NCBI GenBank assembly: GCA_023434665.1
Contig: JAEYSM010000018.1
Location: forward strand, 1-50,458
Direction: 5' to 3'
Length of the DNA stretch: 50,458 nt
From: Bacteroidota bacterium
Lineage (GTDB): Bacteria; Bacteroidota; Bacteroidia; Bacteroidales; Lentimicrobiaceae
Shown here: piece after piece, positions 35,149 to 43,843 of the stretch
How positions within the stretch are numbered: position 1 is the stretch's first letter
Layout: every line of letters begins with the position of its first letter
Made by a program: the position numbers and the translations under genes
Notes under the pieces: generated by a model
What the model saw: the letters and a program-made list of their open reading frames with translations, nothing else
Told to the model about the DNA's origin: nothing
The model's database searches: none

Positions 35149-36027
35149 ATGGCCAGTTTAAAGGAAGTTAGAAACCGGATCGCCTCTGTAAAATCCACTC
35201 AACAGATCACGAGTGCGATGAAAATGGTGGCTGCTTCAAAACTGAGGAAAGCGCAGACCGGTATTCTCACTTTACGTCCATTTGCCGAAAAACAACAACA
35301 ACTTTTACAAAGGTTAAGTGGTGACACCAGTATAACATTACCGGGTGGTTTGTCTGATAAACGAGAAACAAATAAAACGCTGTATGTTGTGTTTTCTTCT
35401 AATCGGGGACTTTCAGGAGCTTTTAATGCAAACGTAATTAAGAAGACTCTGAGCTCTGTAGAAGCTGTGAAGAAACATCATCCGGGTGAGCAAATTTCGC
35501 TTATTACTATAGGTCGGAAAGCAAGTGAGTTTTTTGCCAAGACTGACCTGAAGCCATTAAAGATATACGATTCAATCTATGATGAGCTTACAATGGCGAG
35601 AGCATCGGAAGTGGCCGATCATCTGATGAATATTTTTATTGAAGGACAATACGACAGGATTTTCTTGATTTATCATCAATTCAAGAATGCAGTTATTCAG
35701 AATCTGATTGTAGAACAGTTCCTTCCCGTTGAACCTCAGGCAACTGATACCAAAGGCAGTATTCCTGACTATATTTTTGAACCCTCCAGGGATGAAATAT
35801 TAATTTCAATTGTACCACGAATACTTAGAACACAAATATATAAAGCTTTGTTAGACTCATGGGCCTCCGAACAGGGAGCACGAATGACAGCAATGTCACA
35901 AGCAACAGACAATGCTTCGGAACTGTTGAACGAGCTTAAACTGACTTATAACAAGGCTCGACAGGCTGCGATTACCAATGAGATATTGGAAATAGTAAGT
36001 GGTGCAGAAGCTCTTAATAAAAATTAA
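35149..36027 (+). CDS. atpG: F-type ATP synthase subunit gamma
   Basis: 292-residue central-shaft subunit. The N-terminal helix LKEVRNRIASVKSTQQITSAMKMVA and the C-terminal helix with ARMTAMSQATDNASELL (about 244-260) are the classic gamma signatures; the middle holds the Rossmann-like domain with VVFSSNRGLSGAFN (about 80-93). It is the last atp gene of this operon; atpD and atpC do not follow. Ferritin starts 17 bases downstream and may be on the same transcript. Confidence 0.95.
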   Translation: MASLKEVRNRIASVKSTQQITSAMKMVAASKLRKAQTGILTLRPFAEKQQQLLQRLSGDTSITLPGGLSDKRETNKTLYVVFSSNRGLSGAFNANVIKKTLSSVEAVKKHHPGEQISLITIGRKASEFFAKTDLKPLKIYDSIYDELTMARASEVADHLMNIFIEGQYDRIFLIYHQFKNAVIQNLIVEQFLPVEPQATDTKGSIPDYIFEPSRDEILISIVPRILRTQIYKALLDSWASEQGARMTAMSQATDNASELLNELKLTYNKARQAAITNEILEIVSGAEALNKN

Positions 36028-36044
36028 CCCAAAAAGTATTGAAT

Positions 36045-36551
36045 ATGATTTCAAAAAAAGTTGAAGAAGCCATTAACAGGCAAATCAAGAATGAAGAGCA
36101 TTCTTCAAGAATCTACATGGCTATGGCCTCATGGTGTGAAACCAAAGGGTACAGAGGTGCAGCAGAATTCCTCTACAAACAATCTGATGAAGAACGCATG
36201 CATATGCTAAAATTCATCAAATTTTTAAATGACAGGGGTGGATATGCTCAGTTGCAATCACTCGAAGTTCCTAAAGCAGAGTATAGAAACCTTCAGGAAG
36301 TTTTCCAGGAAGTTCTTTCTCATGAACAGTTTGTAACTAAATCAATAAACGAGATTTATGCAATAACACTGGATGAAAAAGATTACACAACCGGAAATTT
36401 CCTGCAATGGTATATTCAAGAACAGATTGAAGAGGAAAGCACAGCTAATACTATCCTCGACAAACTAAAACTTATTGGTGACGATAAAGCCGGTATGTTC
36501 CATATTGACAAGGAACTTGAATCTATGGCAGCCGCCAGACCAGCAATTTAA
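36045..36551 (+). CDS. ftnA: Non-haem ferritin
   Basis: 168-residue iron-storage ferritin that assembles into a 24-subunit shell in the cytoplasm. With the ATG at 36045 the ferroxidase residues fall at E17, E50, H53, E94, Q127 and E130, the same numbers as in E. coli FtnA, including the third-site residues. A TTG six bases upstream is the only alternative start. There is no Met haem ligand typical of bacterioferritin. It follows atpG by 17 bases, so its expression may be tied to the ATP synthase operon. Confidence 0.95.
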   Translation: MISKKVEEAINRQIKNEEHSSRIYMAMASWCETKGYRGAAEFLYKQSDEERMHMLKFIKFLNDRGGYAQLQSLEVPKAEYRNLQEVFQEVLSHEQFVTKSINEIYAITLDEKDYTTGNFLQWYIQEQIEEESTANTILDKLKLIGDDKAGMFHIDKELESMAAARPAI

Positions 36552-36567
36552 ATATTGTTTCTTTTTG

Positions 36568-36631
36568 TTGTTCTTTGTTCTTTGTCATTTGCTTTTCTTT
36601 ATGGAAGTAATGAACGAAGAACAAAGAGCAA
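36568..36631. repeat. Long inverted repeat downstream of ferritin
   Basis: Arms 36568-36584 and 36615-36631 pair across 17 positions (15 Watson-Crick, two G-U) around a 30-base loop. The 5' arm is itself a tandem of TTGTTC-TTTGTTC type. It lies between convergent ftnA and the DUF3109 gene. No T-run follows directly, so it may act as an mRNA 3'-end stabiliser or be a small repeat element rather than a classical terminator. Confidence 0.5.
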
Positions 36632-36670
36632 TTTATACAACCGGGTGAGCCTGGGCTTTCCTGTCTGTAC

Positions 36671-37243
36671 TTATTTCTTTTTCTTATCTTTTATCTGCTT
36701 TGAGAGCAGCTCATAATACTTTTCACCATATTTCCTGATGAGCGCCTCCTTCAGAAATTCGTAAGCCGGAACATTCAGCTTTTTCCCATTTTCAACTGCC
36801 GGTTGGCATATATGCCACTGGTGATAGTTTATTGCTTCAAAGTCGCGGTATCTGCTTAAACGAATTGGATATAAGTGACAGGAGATTGGCTTCCTGAATT
36901 TTGTCTTTCCTGCTTTCCAGGCTTGTTCAATAGCACAAAATGCAATCCCTTCCTCATTGAAAGTTACAAATGCACACTCCTTATCATTGACAAGAGGAGT
37001 CACATACTGACCTGCCGCATCAAAGTCAAAAACTCCGTTCTTTTCAATGACTTCGATTCCTTCATTTCTCATAAAGGGCTTTATATAATCTATATCATCT
37101 TCAAGTAACGAAATTTCTTCTTCATCCAACGGAGCGCCCGCATCGCCTTCGACACAACATGCGCCTTTGCACTTTGCAAGATCACATACAAAACAGGCAC
37201 TCTTAAATTCGTCTGAAACTATTGTATCTTCAACTATTATCAT
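36671..37243 (-). CDS. DUF3109 family Cys-rich protein
   Basis: 190-residue protein of the uncharacterised DUF3109 family. Conserved features: FVCDLAKCKGACCVEGDAGAPL (about 18-39) with a Cys-x6-Cys-x3-CC-type cluster, further Cys in NDKECAFVTFNEEGIAFCAIEQAW, and SCHLYPIRLSRY. The pattern of Cys and His resembles the YkgJ-type putative Fe-S or zinc-binding proteins, so a metal cluster is likely; the function is unknown. The tail is poly-Lys. It starts 33 bases after metG on the same strand, with TATTTTTG at 37248-37255 as a possible own -7 element. Confidence 0.85.
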   Translation of the reverse strand: MIIVEDTIVSDEFKSACFVCDLAKCKGACCVEGDAGAPLDEEEISLLEDDIDYIKPFMRNEGIEVIEKNGVFDFDAAGQYVTPLVNDKECAFVTFNEEGIAFCAIEQAWKAGKTKFRKPISCHLYPIRLSRYRDFEAINYHQWHICQPAVENGKKLNVPAYEFLKEALIRKYGEKYYELLSKQIKDKKKK

Positions 37244-37276
37244 TCGGCAAAAATACTAAATAATTGAGATTCAGTA

Positions 37277-39340
37277 CTATCTAACTTCAGATCCGTTCAA
37301 AAACTTTTTGGATGGAGTTACAAAGCATAATTCACCATTATGATTTTCGGCCATCAGAATCATTCCTTGTGAATCAATTCCTTTAAGGTTACGTGGAGCA
37401 AGGTTCACCAAGATTGTCACCTGCTGCCCGATAATGTTCTCAGGCTCATAATATTCAGCAATTCCCGACACTACAGTTCGTTTATCAATGCCTGTATCTA
37501 TGGTGAGTTTAAGCAACTTCTTTGTCTTGGCAACTTTCTCAGCAGCTATTATGGTTCCAATCCGCAGATCTACCTTGCTGAAGTCCTCAAAGTCAATAAT
37601 GGGCTTTGATTGCGAAGCAACAACGTGTTCTTCTTCGTTGGCTTTTTTAGTATCAAGGAGTCGTTGTATCTGTTGCTGAATAGCTTCATCTTCAATTTTT
37701 TCAAACAGAAGTTCCGGCTCATTAAGCTGATGACCTTCTATTATAAGTTTTTCAGAACCGGCATCTTTCCATGAATAGGTATCCAATACAAGCATTCTGG
37801 TAAGTTTTTCACTCGTAAAAGGCATGAATGGTTCACCTAAAATTGCAAGGTTAGCACAAATCTGAAGTGCAATATTAAGTATGGTCTTCACCCTCTCAGG
37901 ATCAGTTTTGTAGATCTTCCATGGCTCTGTTTCAGTAAGGTATTTATTGCCCAATCTTGCCAGATTTATAAATTCATTCAAGGCTTCTCTAAAGCGATAA
38001 ATTTCAATACTTTGTCCTATTTTACCCGGAAAGTCTTTAAGCTCATTCAGTGCCTCTTTATCAATATCCAATAGATTAGTCACAGGGGGCACTTTACCCT
38101 CAAAATATTTATGAGTAAGAACAAGGGTCCGGTTGACAAAATTTCCGAAAATGCTCAATAACTCACTGTTATTGCGAGTTTGAAAATCGCGCCAGGTAAA
38201 GTCATTATCCTTTGTTTCAGGGGCATTGGCTGTGAGCACATACCTCAAAACATCCTGCTTTCCCGGGAAATCCCTGAGATATTCGTGCAACCAGACAGCC
38301 CAGTTTCGGGAAGTGGAGATTTTATCATTTTCAAGATTCAGGAATTCATTTGCAGGCACATTATCGGGGAGAATGTATGAACCTTCCGCATGAAGCATTC
38401 CGGGGAATACAATACAGTGAAACACAATATTATCCTTGCCGATAAAATGAACAAGCTTAGAGCCATGGTCCTTCCACCATATCTGCCAGTCTTTGTTATT
38501 CTGTTCAGCCCATTCACGTGTTGCTGAAATATATCCGATCGGTGCATCGAACCAAACATACAAGACTTTTCCTTCGGCACCTTCAATCGGAACCTTTACG
38601 CCCCAGTCTAGATCGCGGGTAACCGCCCGGGGCTGCAATCCGGTATCGAGCCATGATTTACACTGGCCATAAACATTAGGTTTCCAATCATTTTTATGGT
38701 TTTCAAGAATCCATTCGCGAAGCCATCCTTCGTATTTATCAAGCGGAAGAAACCAGTGTTTGGTTTCGCGCAAAACTGGCACACTACCGCTTAATGCTGA
38801 TTTAGGATTTATCAGGTCGGTTGCATTTAAAGAAGTGCCACAGTTTTCGCACTGGTCACCATAAGCTTTTTCAAAACTGCAATGTGGACATGTACCTGTT
38901 ATGTAACGGTCGGCAAGAAATGTCTGATGTTCCTCATCATAATACTGGTTGGAAAACTTTTCAGTGAATTCTCCCTTATTTAACAGGGTCGTAAAGAATT
39001 CAGAAGCTGTTTTATGATGTATTTCATTTGAAGTCCTTGAATAAACATCGAAAGAAATACCAAATTCGCGGAAAGATTCCTTGATGATTTCATGGTATTT
39101 ATCTACCACCTGCTGAGGAGTAATACCTTCTTTTCTGGCCTTGATGGTTATTGGAACCCCATGTTCATCAGATCCGCCGATAAACAACACAGATTCTCCT
39201 TTTGAGCGGAGGTATCTGGCGTAAATATCAGCAGGAACATATACACCTGCCAGATGACCTATATGTATGGGACCGTTGGCATATGGAAGGGCTGAAGTAA
39301 TAGTATATCTTTCTGGTTTATTATTAGCCTGTATGTTCAT
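37277..39340 (-). CDS. metG: Methionyl-tRNA synthetase
   Basis: 687-residue class I synthetase charging tRNA-Met. Seen: SALPYANGPIHIGHLAG with HIGH at 26-29; the zinc knuckle CPHCSFEKAYGDQCENCG (about 146-163); the KMSKS-type loop DKISTSRN (about 340-347); the anticodon-binding helical domain; and a C-terminal tRNA-binding OB domain (FSKVDLRIGTIIAAEKV, about 585-601), which gives the long dimeric form. Length matches E. coli MetG (677). A -7 element sits 20 bases upstream of the ATG. All parts intact. Confidence 0.97.
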   Translation of the reverse strand: MNIQANNKPERYTITSALPYANGPIHIGHLAGVYVPADIYARYLRSKGESVLFIGGSDEHGVPITIKARKEGITPQQVVDKYHEIIKESFREFGISFDVYSRTSNEIHHKTASEFFTTLLNKGEFTEKFSNQYYDEEHQTFLADRYITGTCPHCSFEKAYGDQCENCGTSLNATDLINPKSALSGSVPVLRETKHWFLPLDKYEGWLREWILENHKNDWKPNVYGQCKSWLDTGLQPRAVTRDLDWGVKVPIEGAEGKVLYVWFDAPIGYISATREWAEQNNKDWQIWWKDHGSKLVHFIGKDNIVFHCIVFPGMLHAEGSYILPDNVPANEFLNLENDKISTSRNWAVWLHEYLRDFPGKQDVLRYVLTANAPETKDNDFTWRDFQTRNNSELLSIFGNFVNRTLVLTHKYFEGKVPPVTNLLDIDKEALNELKDFPGKIGQSIEIYRFREALNEFINLARLGNKYLTETEPWKIYKTDPERVKTILNIALQICANLAILGEPFMPFTSEKLTRMLVLDTYSWKDAGSEKLIIEGHQLNEPELLFEKIEDEAIQQQIQRLLDTKKANEEEHVVASQSKPIIDFEDFSKVDLRIGTIIAAEKVAKTKKLLKLTIDTGIDKRTVVSGIAEYYEPENIIGQQVTILVNLAPRNLKGIDSQGMILMAENHNGELCFVTPSKKFLNGSEVR

Positions 39341-39360
39341 CTTGCATTAAAATTAAGGTG

Positions 39361-39368
39361 CAAAGATA
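39361..39368 (-). promoter_or_regulatory. Putative -7 element (TATCTTTG) for metG
   Basis: Reads TATCTTTG then C on the minus strand, an exact TAnnTTTG match 20 bases before the metG ATG. It abuts the T-run of the fbaA terminator, so the upstream half of this promoter overlaps the terminator hairpin. Confidence 0.6.
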
Positions 39369-39403
39369 AAAAAAGAAGAGACGCTCTAAAGTGCGCCTCT
39401 TCT
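39368..39403 (-). terminator. Intrinsic terminator of fbaA
   Basis: Read on the minus strand: 5' arm AGAAGAGGCGC, loop ACTTTAGA, 3' arm GCGTCTCTTCT, then a run of Ts. The 11-bp stem has one G-U pair. It lies 30 bases after the fbaA stop. A textbook Rho-independent terminator. Confidence 0.85.
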
Positions 39404-39433
39404 GACATATATTTGAACCAAGTTAGTAGCTGA

Positions 39434-40513
39434 TTAATTACGGTCAATACAGTTCAAATCTTCAAAGGCAGTTTTGAGTCTGCTGATCATAGTCCTCTGG
39501 CCTTCATAGAGCCATTTACGAGGGTCGTAATATTTCTTATTTGGTTTGTCTTCTCCTTCCGGATTTCCTATCTGACCCTGAAGATAACCCTCATTCTTTT
39601 TGTAGAAATTCATCACACCTTCCCAGGTAGCCCATTGGGTATCTGTGTCGATGTTCATTTTAACTACACCATATGAAATAGCTTCTCTGATCTCATCACG
39701 ACTAGAACCTGAACCACCATGGAATACGAAATTAACTGGTTTAGGAGCAGTATTCAGATGTTTCTCAATGTACTCCTGCGAATTCTTAAGTATTACCGGC
39801 TCAAGTTTCACATTGCCTGGTTTATATACACCATGCACATTTCCGAAGGATGCTGCAATGGTAAATCTATTGCTTATTTCCATCAACTCTGAATAGGCAT
39901 ATGCAACATCTTCAGGCTGCGTATATAAGCGTGAAGATTCTACACCGGTATTGTCAACTCCATCTTCTTCACCACCGGTAACGCCAAGTTCAATTTCGAG
40001 CGTCATGCCGATTTTACTCATACGTTGAAGATATTTTTTACATATCTGGATGTTAACTTCCAGGGTTTCTTCCGAAAGATCGAGCATATGTGAACTGAAC
40101 AGGGGCTTTCCTGTTGCTGCGAAGAACTTTTCTCCTTCATCCAGTAATCCATCGATCCATGGCAATAATTTATTAGCAGCATGGTCGGTATGCAGTATTA
40201 CGGGTATTCCGTACAATTCTGCCAACAAGTGAATATGACGGGCACCAGAGACTGCGCCTGCTATAGCGGCTTTCTCACCTTCATTATTCAGGAATTTACC
40301 TGCATAAAAATGAGCTCCCCCATTTGAAAACTGTATGATGATCGGTGAGTTGACCTCTTTTGCAGCTTGCATAACAGCGTTAACCGAATCAGTGCCTACC
40401 ACGTTAACCGCCGGCATAGCAAAGCCATTGGCACGGGCAATTCTGAATACTTCCTGGACGTCATCACCTGTTACAACTCCGGGTTTTATTTTATCAAAAA
40501 TACGTTCTGACAT
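39434..40513 (-). CDS. fbaA: Class II fructose-bisphosphate aldolase
   Basis: 359-residue zinc aldolase that interconverts fructose 1,6-bisphosphate with glyceraldehyde 3-phosphate and dihydroxyacetone phosphate. Length and sequence are of the E. coli FbaA (class IIA) type. Seen: VILHTDHAANKLLPW with the catalytic Asp110 and zinc His111; the zinc and Na+-site segment ELGVTGGEEDGVDNTG (about 176-191); and FHGGSGSSRDEI (about 262-273). It has its own promoter element upstream and terminator downstream, so it looks monocistronic. Confidence 0.96.
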   Translation of the reverse strand: MSERIFDKIKPGVVTGDDVQEVFRIARANGFAMPAVNVVGTDSVNAVMQAAKEVNSPIIIQFSNGGAHFYAGKFLNNEGEKAAIAGAVSGARHIHLLAELYGIPVILHTDHAANKLLPWIDGLLDEGEKFFAATGKPLFSSHMLDLSEETLEVNIQICKKYLQRMSKIGMTLEIELGVTGGEEDGVDNTGVESSRLYTQPEDVAYAYSELMEISNRFTIAASFGNVHGVYKPGNVKLEPVILKNSQEYIEKHLNTAPKPVNFVFHGGSGSSRDEIREAISYGVVKMNIDTDTQWATWEGVMNFYKKNEGYLQGQIGNPEGEDKPNKKYYDPRKWLYEGQRTMISRLKTAFEDLNCIDRN

Positions 40514-40546
40514 AACTGAATTTTTTTTGTGTTGGAAAGGTTTCTC

Positions 40547-40563
40547 TTATCTTCGCAAAGATA
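40547..40563 (-). promoter_or_regulatory. Putative -7 element (TATCTTTG) for fbaA, inside an inverted repeat
   Basis: CAAAGATA at 40556-40563 reads TATCTTTG on the minus strand, 42 bases before the ATG. It forms one arm of a 7-bp inverted repeat (TTATCTT/AAGATAA, from 40547). The identical 8-mer is used for metG. Confidence 0.5.
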
Positions 40564-40634
40564 AACAACTTCCCGATATGTTAGTTCATAAATGAATTGT
40601 ACGTCACCTAATCAGAACTTAAACACTTGAAACC

Positions 40635-41522
40635 ATGTCATTTGAACTTAGAATAAAGGAGCTGATAGCTGATAATTATTCAGGTTCGGCAGCTGTACTC
40701 GAAAAACTTATCAAGTCGATTTATTCCTACATAAACAGCAGGGATATTGACATTCAATTTTTGCGTGAGAATCTTGAAAAAGTGGCAAGAAGCTTTCCTG
40801 ATCTTTCAGTACTTCACCACTTTTTACAGTACTTTTTTTACTCTATCGAACAACTGGATGGAGCTGACATATCGAATAGCCGGAAGAAACTGAGGATAGA
40901 GGCCATTATTGCAGAATATAATAAGGAATGGGAGGAAAGTATTGATAAGGCAGCTGAGAAGATGGCCCGTCTGGTTCAATTTTATGATAAAAGGATACTC
41001 CTTCATAGTAACAGCCTCAGCCTTCATATTTTATTCAAACATCTAGCGGTTAGAAAAATTTACCCTTCAATCTACCAGACTATGTCGGGTCCTGTTTTTG
41101 AAGGAAAATTGCAGGCACGTATCCTGTCAGATATGGGTTGTACTGTGCATTTTATCAATGAAGCAGCAGTAGGTAAGTTCATACATGAAATCGACTTTGC
41201 GGTAGTTGGTGCTGATAATGTCTTTAGTGATGGATTCACCAACAAAATCGGCACCTATCCTATAGCCCTGGTATGCAAAGAAGCCGGGATTCCGTTGTAT
41301 GTCATCTGCGATTCACGAAAGCGTTCACCAGTCGAATACAGTAAGCGAAGCAATGCAATGTATGAGAAAGAAGCTCCCTCGTCTGAATTATGGTCAAAAG
41401 CACCTGAATCCATCCGGCCTATAAACTATTATTTCGAGTTTACGCCAAAACATCTGGTAACAGCCTACTTTTTTGAAGATAGTTGGATAGATGTTGCTGC
41501 ATCTGATACTGAAAACAAATAG
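40635..41522 (+). CDS. eIF2B alpha/beta/delta-like protein (possible sugar-phosphate isomerase)
   Basis: 295-residue protein with the fold family of eukaryotic translation factor eIF2B regulatory subunits, methylthioribose-1-phosphate isomerase (MtnA) and archaeal ribose-1,5-bisphosphate isomerase. Seen: a helical N-terminal half (about 1-115); ILLHSNSLSLHILF (about 117-130), equivalent to the HSYS stretch of eIF2B; VVGADNVFSDGFTNKIGTYPIALVCKEAGIPLYV (about 193-226), the family hallmark with the Asp in GAD; and CDSRKRSP after it. MtnA's catalytic Cys is not evident at the expected place, so it is not a simple MtnA. A sugar-phosphate isomerase is a reasonable guess, but the true role is unknown. 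Convergent with the oligopeptidase gene. Confidence 0.75.
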   Translation: MSFELRIKELIADNYSGSAAVLEKLIKSIYSYINSRDIDIQFLRENLEKVARSFPDLSVLHHFLQYFFYSIEQLDGADISNSRKKLRIEAIIAEYNKEWEESIDKAAEKMARLVQFYDKRILLHSNSLSLHILFKHLAVRKIYPSIYQTMSGPVFEGKLQARILSDMGCTVHFINEAAVGKFIHEIDFAVVGADNVFSDGFTNKIGTYPIALVCKEAGIPLYVICDSRKRSPVEYSKRSNAMYEKEAPSSELWSKAPESIRPINYYFEFTPKHLVTAYFFEDSWIDVAASDTENK

Positions 41523-41548
41523 GTACTGAGTTTAGGGCAGTTGATAGC

Positions 41549-43642
41549 TTATTCATTGATCCCCTGTCGGCTAAGAATAAATGCCAGTTCGAAAGCAGTC
41601 TCTTTGAATTGGTCAAGACGCCCTGTTGCTCCACCATGTCCCGATTTCATATTTGTGTTGAGCAGAACAATGTTATCACCGGTTTTTAATTCTCTGAGCT
41701 TGGCAGTATATTTAGCAGGTTCGTGATACCCAACCTGTGAGTCATTAAATCCTGCTGTTATCAGCATATTCGGATAGTTGGCTTCTTTTATGTTATCATA
41801 AGGAGAGTATGATAACATATAATCGTAGAACTTCTTTTCGTTTGGATTGCCCCATTCCTCATATTCCTGCATAGTTAGCGGAAGAGAGGAATCGAGCATG
41901 GTATTCATAACATCCACGAAAGGAACTATGGCAACAACTGAATTGAAAAGCTCAGGTCGCATATTGGTGACGGTAGTGACCAATAAACCACCGGCACTTC
42001 CACCCATGGCCGTTAGCCTACTGTTAGATGTATATCCTCTGTTGATCAACAACTCAGCACAGGCAATAAAATCGGTGAAAGAGTTTTTCTTGTTTAACAA
42101 CTTTCCATCCTCGTACCACGCTTCTCCCAAATCACTGCCACCTCTGATCTGTGCCAGTGCGAAAACAAAACCGCGATCAATAAGGCTAAAAAATGATGAT
42201 ATAAATCTTGCATCTGAAGAATTACCATAAGCACCATAGGAATATAAGAGGGCAGGATTTGTTCCGTCTTTTACCAAACCATTCTTATATACTAAAGAAA
42301 CAGGCACTTTCACTCCATCAGGAGCTGTTGCATATAATCTCTCAACTGTGTAATCATCAGGGTTAAATCCTGAAGGTATTATAGTTTCTTTTATTACTTC
42401 ACTAATTCCTTCTTTAGGATCATACTCATATATAGTGACCGGGCGGTTGAGTGAAGAATAGCAATATCTTAGTTTTTTGGAATGATAGTCTGGCAAAGGG
42501 ATTAATTCGGCCGAATAAACAGGCTCAGGGAAACTGATTGTCTTCTCGTTTATCTCCTGAGTGGCTGTCACAGGCTGGCATATTCTTCTCACAATAATCT
42601 CAATGAGTCCTTTTCTTCTGATCTGAATAGCATAGTAGGTGTCAAAGATGTCCATGTAATCCACCATAGCTTCTTCATTATGAGCCCAAACTTCTTTCCA
42701 GGTGCTTTTATCCTTGTATCCTGTTAACGGTACCTCATAAATCTTACCATTCAGATTCTTTTTATCCTTGTATTGGATAAAAAACTTGTCCTTGTGATGG
42801 TAAACTCCATAGTCCACGTCCTTTTTCCGTGGCATGAAAACTTCAGCAGACTCAAGTGGGGAATTCGCATTAATAATAGTGTACTCAGTAGTGGTAAAAC
42901 TGGAAGAAGAAATTAATATGAAATCCTCAGTTTTGGTTTTCTGAAGGTTCACATTAAACAACTCATCCGTCTCTTCATACACAACCTCTGGTTTATTAGT
43001 GCTAAAAATATTATTTCTGTAAACTCTCCATGGCCTCAGTGCTACGTTACAGACTGAATAGAATAGTGTACTGTTGTCATTGCACCAGACAACATCTACC
43101 ACTTTAGTAATTTCCAGACCTGTTAGGTCAGTGCCATTTTCCAGATCTCTCACCTTCAGAATAAATTCAGCATATGAACCTGTCTCGTTGCTAAGGTATG
43201 CAGCGTAACGATTATCAGGACTTACCTCATAACCAGCAAAAATGTAAGCAGATTTATCCAAAGCCATTTCATTCACATCGAACATAATCTCCTCATGGCT
43301 GGCCAAAGATTCCTTTTTGCGACAATAGATCTTATATTGACGCCCTTTCTCCGTGCGTTTGTAATAATAATAGCCATTATAAAATACAGGGGCAGTTTGA
43401 TCATCTTCTTTCAATCGTGACTTCAACTCATTATAAAGTTTCTCCTGTAATGGGAGGGTCGATTCCATAACAACAGATGCGTAATCATTTTCCTCCTGAA
43501 GATAAGTTGTCACAAGAGGATTCATTCTGTTCTTCATCCAGTGATAATTATCGATTCGGGTGTTGTTGAAATTCTTAAAAACTTCAGGTTGTTTGAAGGC
43601 TACCGGTGGAGCAGGGAAATGAGACTGACCAAAAATTTTCAC
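41549..43642 (-). CDS. ptrB: Oligopeptidase B (S9 prolyl oligopeptidase family)
   Basis: 697-residue serine peptidase cleaving after basic residues in small peptides. N-terminal seven-blade propeller, C-terminal alpha/beta hydrolase. Nucleophile in MGGSAGG (about 541-547), the catalytic Asp in GFNDSQVGYHEP (about 630-641) and catalytic His in SGHGGATG (about 666-673). Alignable to E. coli PtrB from the N-terminal NTRIDNYHWMK. The start is GTG at 43642: the frame has a stop four codons upstream and no ATG before residue 36, which would delete the conserved NTRIDNYHW. A -7 element (43688-43695) lies 45 bases upstream. Confidence 0.94.
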   Translation of the reverse strand: MKIFGQSHFPAPPVAFKQPEVFKNFNNTRIDNYHWMKNRMNPLVTTYLQEENDYASVVMESTLPLQEKLYNELKSRLKEDDQTAPVFYNGYYYYKRTEKGRQYKIYCRKKESLASHEEIMFDVNEMALDKSAYIFAGYEVSPDNRYAAYLSNETGSYAEFILKVRDLENGTDLTGLEITKVVDVVWCNDNSTLFYSVCNVALRPWRVYRNNIFSTNKPEVVYEETDELFNVNLQKTKTEDFILISSSSFTTTEYTIINANSPLESAEVFMPRKKDVDYGVYHHKDKFFIQYKDKKNLNGKIYEVPLTGYKDKSTWKEVWAHNEEAMVDYMDIFDTYYAIQIRRKGLIEIIVRRICQPVTATQEINEKTISFPEPVYSAELIPLPDYHSKKLRYCYSSLNRPVTIYEYDPKEGISEVIKETIIPSGFNPDDYTVERLYATAPDGVKVPVSLVYKNGLVKDGTNPALLYSYGAYGNSSDARFISSFFSLIDRGFVFALAQIRGGSDLGEAWYEDGKLLNKKNSFTDFIACAELLINRGYTSNSRLTAMGGSAGGLLVTTVTNMRPELFNSVVAIVPFVDVMNTMLDSSLPLTMQEYEEWGNPNEKKFYDYMLSYSPYDNIKEANYPNMLITAGFNDSQVGYHEPAKYTAKLRELKTGDNIVLLNTNMKSGHGGATGRLDQFKETAFELAFILSRQGINE

Positions 43643-43687
43643 TAATTTAACTTATATTTAGTTAATATGCTGTAAATGATTGAGTTG

Positions 43688-43695
43688 CAAAATTA
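43688..43695 (-). promoter_or_regulatory. Putative -7 element (TAATTTTG) for ptrB
   Basis: Reads TAATTTTG followed by C on the minus strand, matching TAnnTTTG 45 bases before the GTG start. Together with the rluB-like gene's element on the other strand it makes this 201-base gap a divergent promoter region. Confidence 0.45.
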
Positions 43696-43817
43696 GGCAT
43701 TATAATATTATGTTTTACAAGAGCATGTGGGGATTATGTAAAATTGTCATAAAATAATGTAAAAACTTTATAGTTCCGTAATCAAACCGTAACTGTTACA
43801 CTGATTGCTTTCTTCAC

Positions 43818-43825
43818 TACCTTTG
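43818..43825 (+). promoter_or_regulatory. Putative -7 element (TACCTTTG) for the pseudouridine synthase gene
   Basis: TACCTTTG then C, an exact consensus match, with TTA at the -33 position 19 bases upstream. The ATG at 43844 lies 18 bases downstream. It overlaps the longer TTG-started reading from 43805, supporting the ATG. Confidence 0.65.
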
Positions 43826-43843
43826 CACGCTAAAAAATTAATA

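Noticed and set aside
40635..41522. Methylthioribose-1-phosphate isomerase (MtnA) as the name for the eIF2B-like protein
   Set aside because: The MtnA catalytic Cys segment is not evident, and the length is shorter than typical MtnA.
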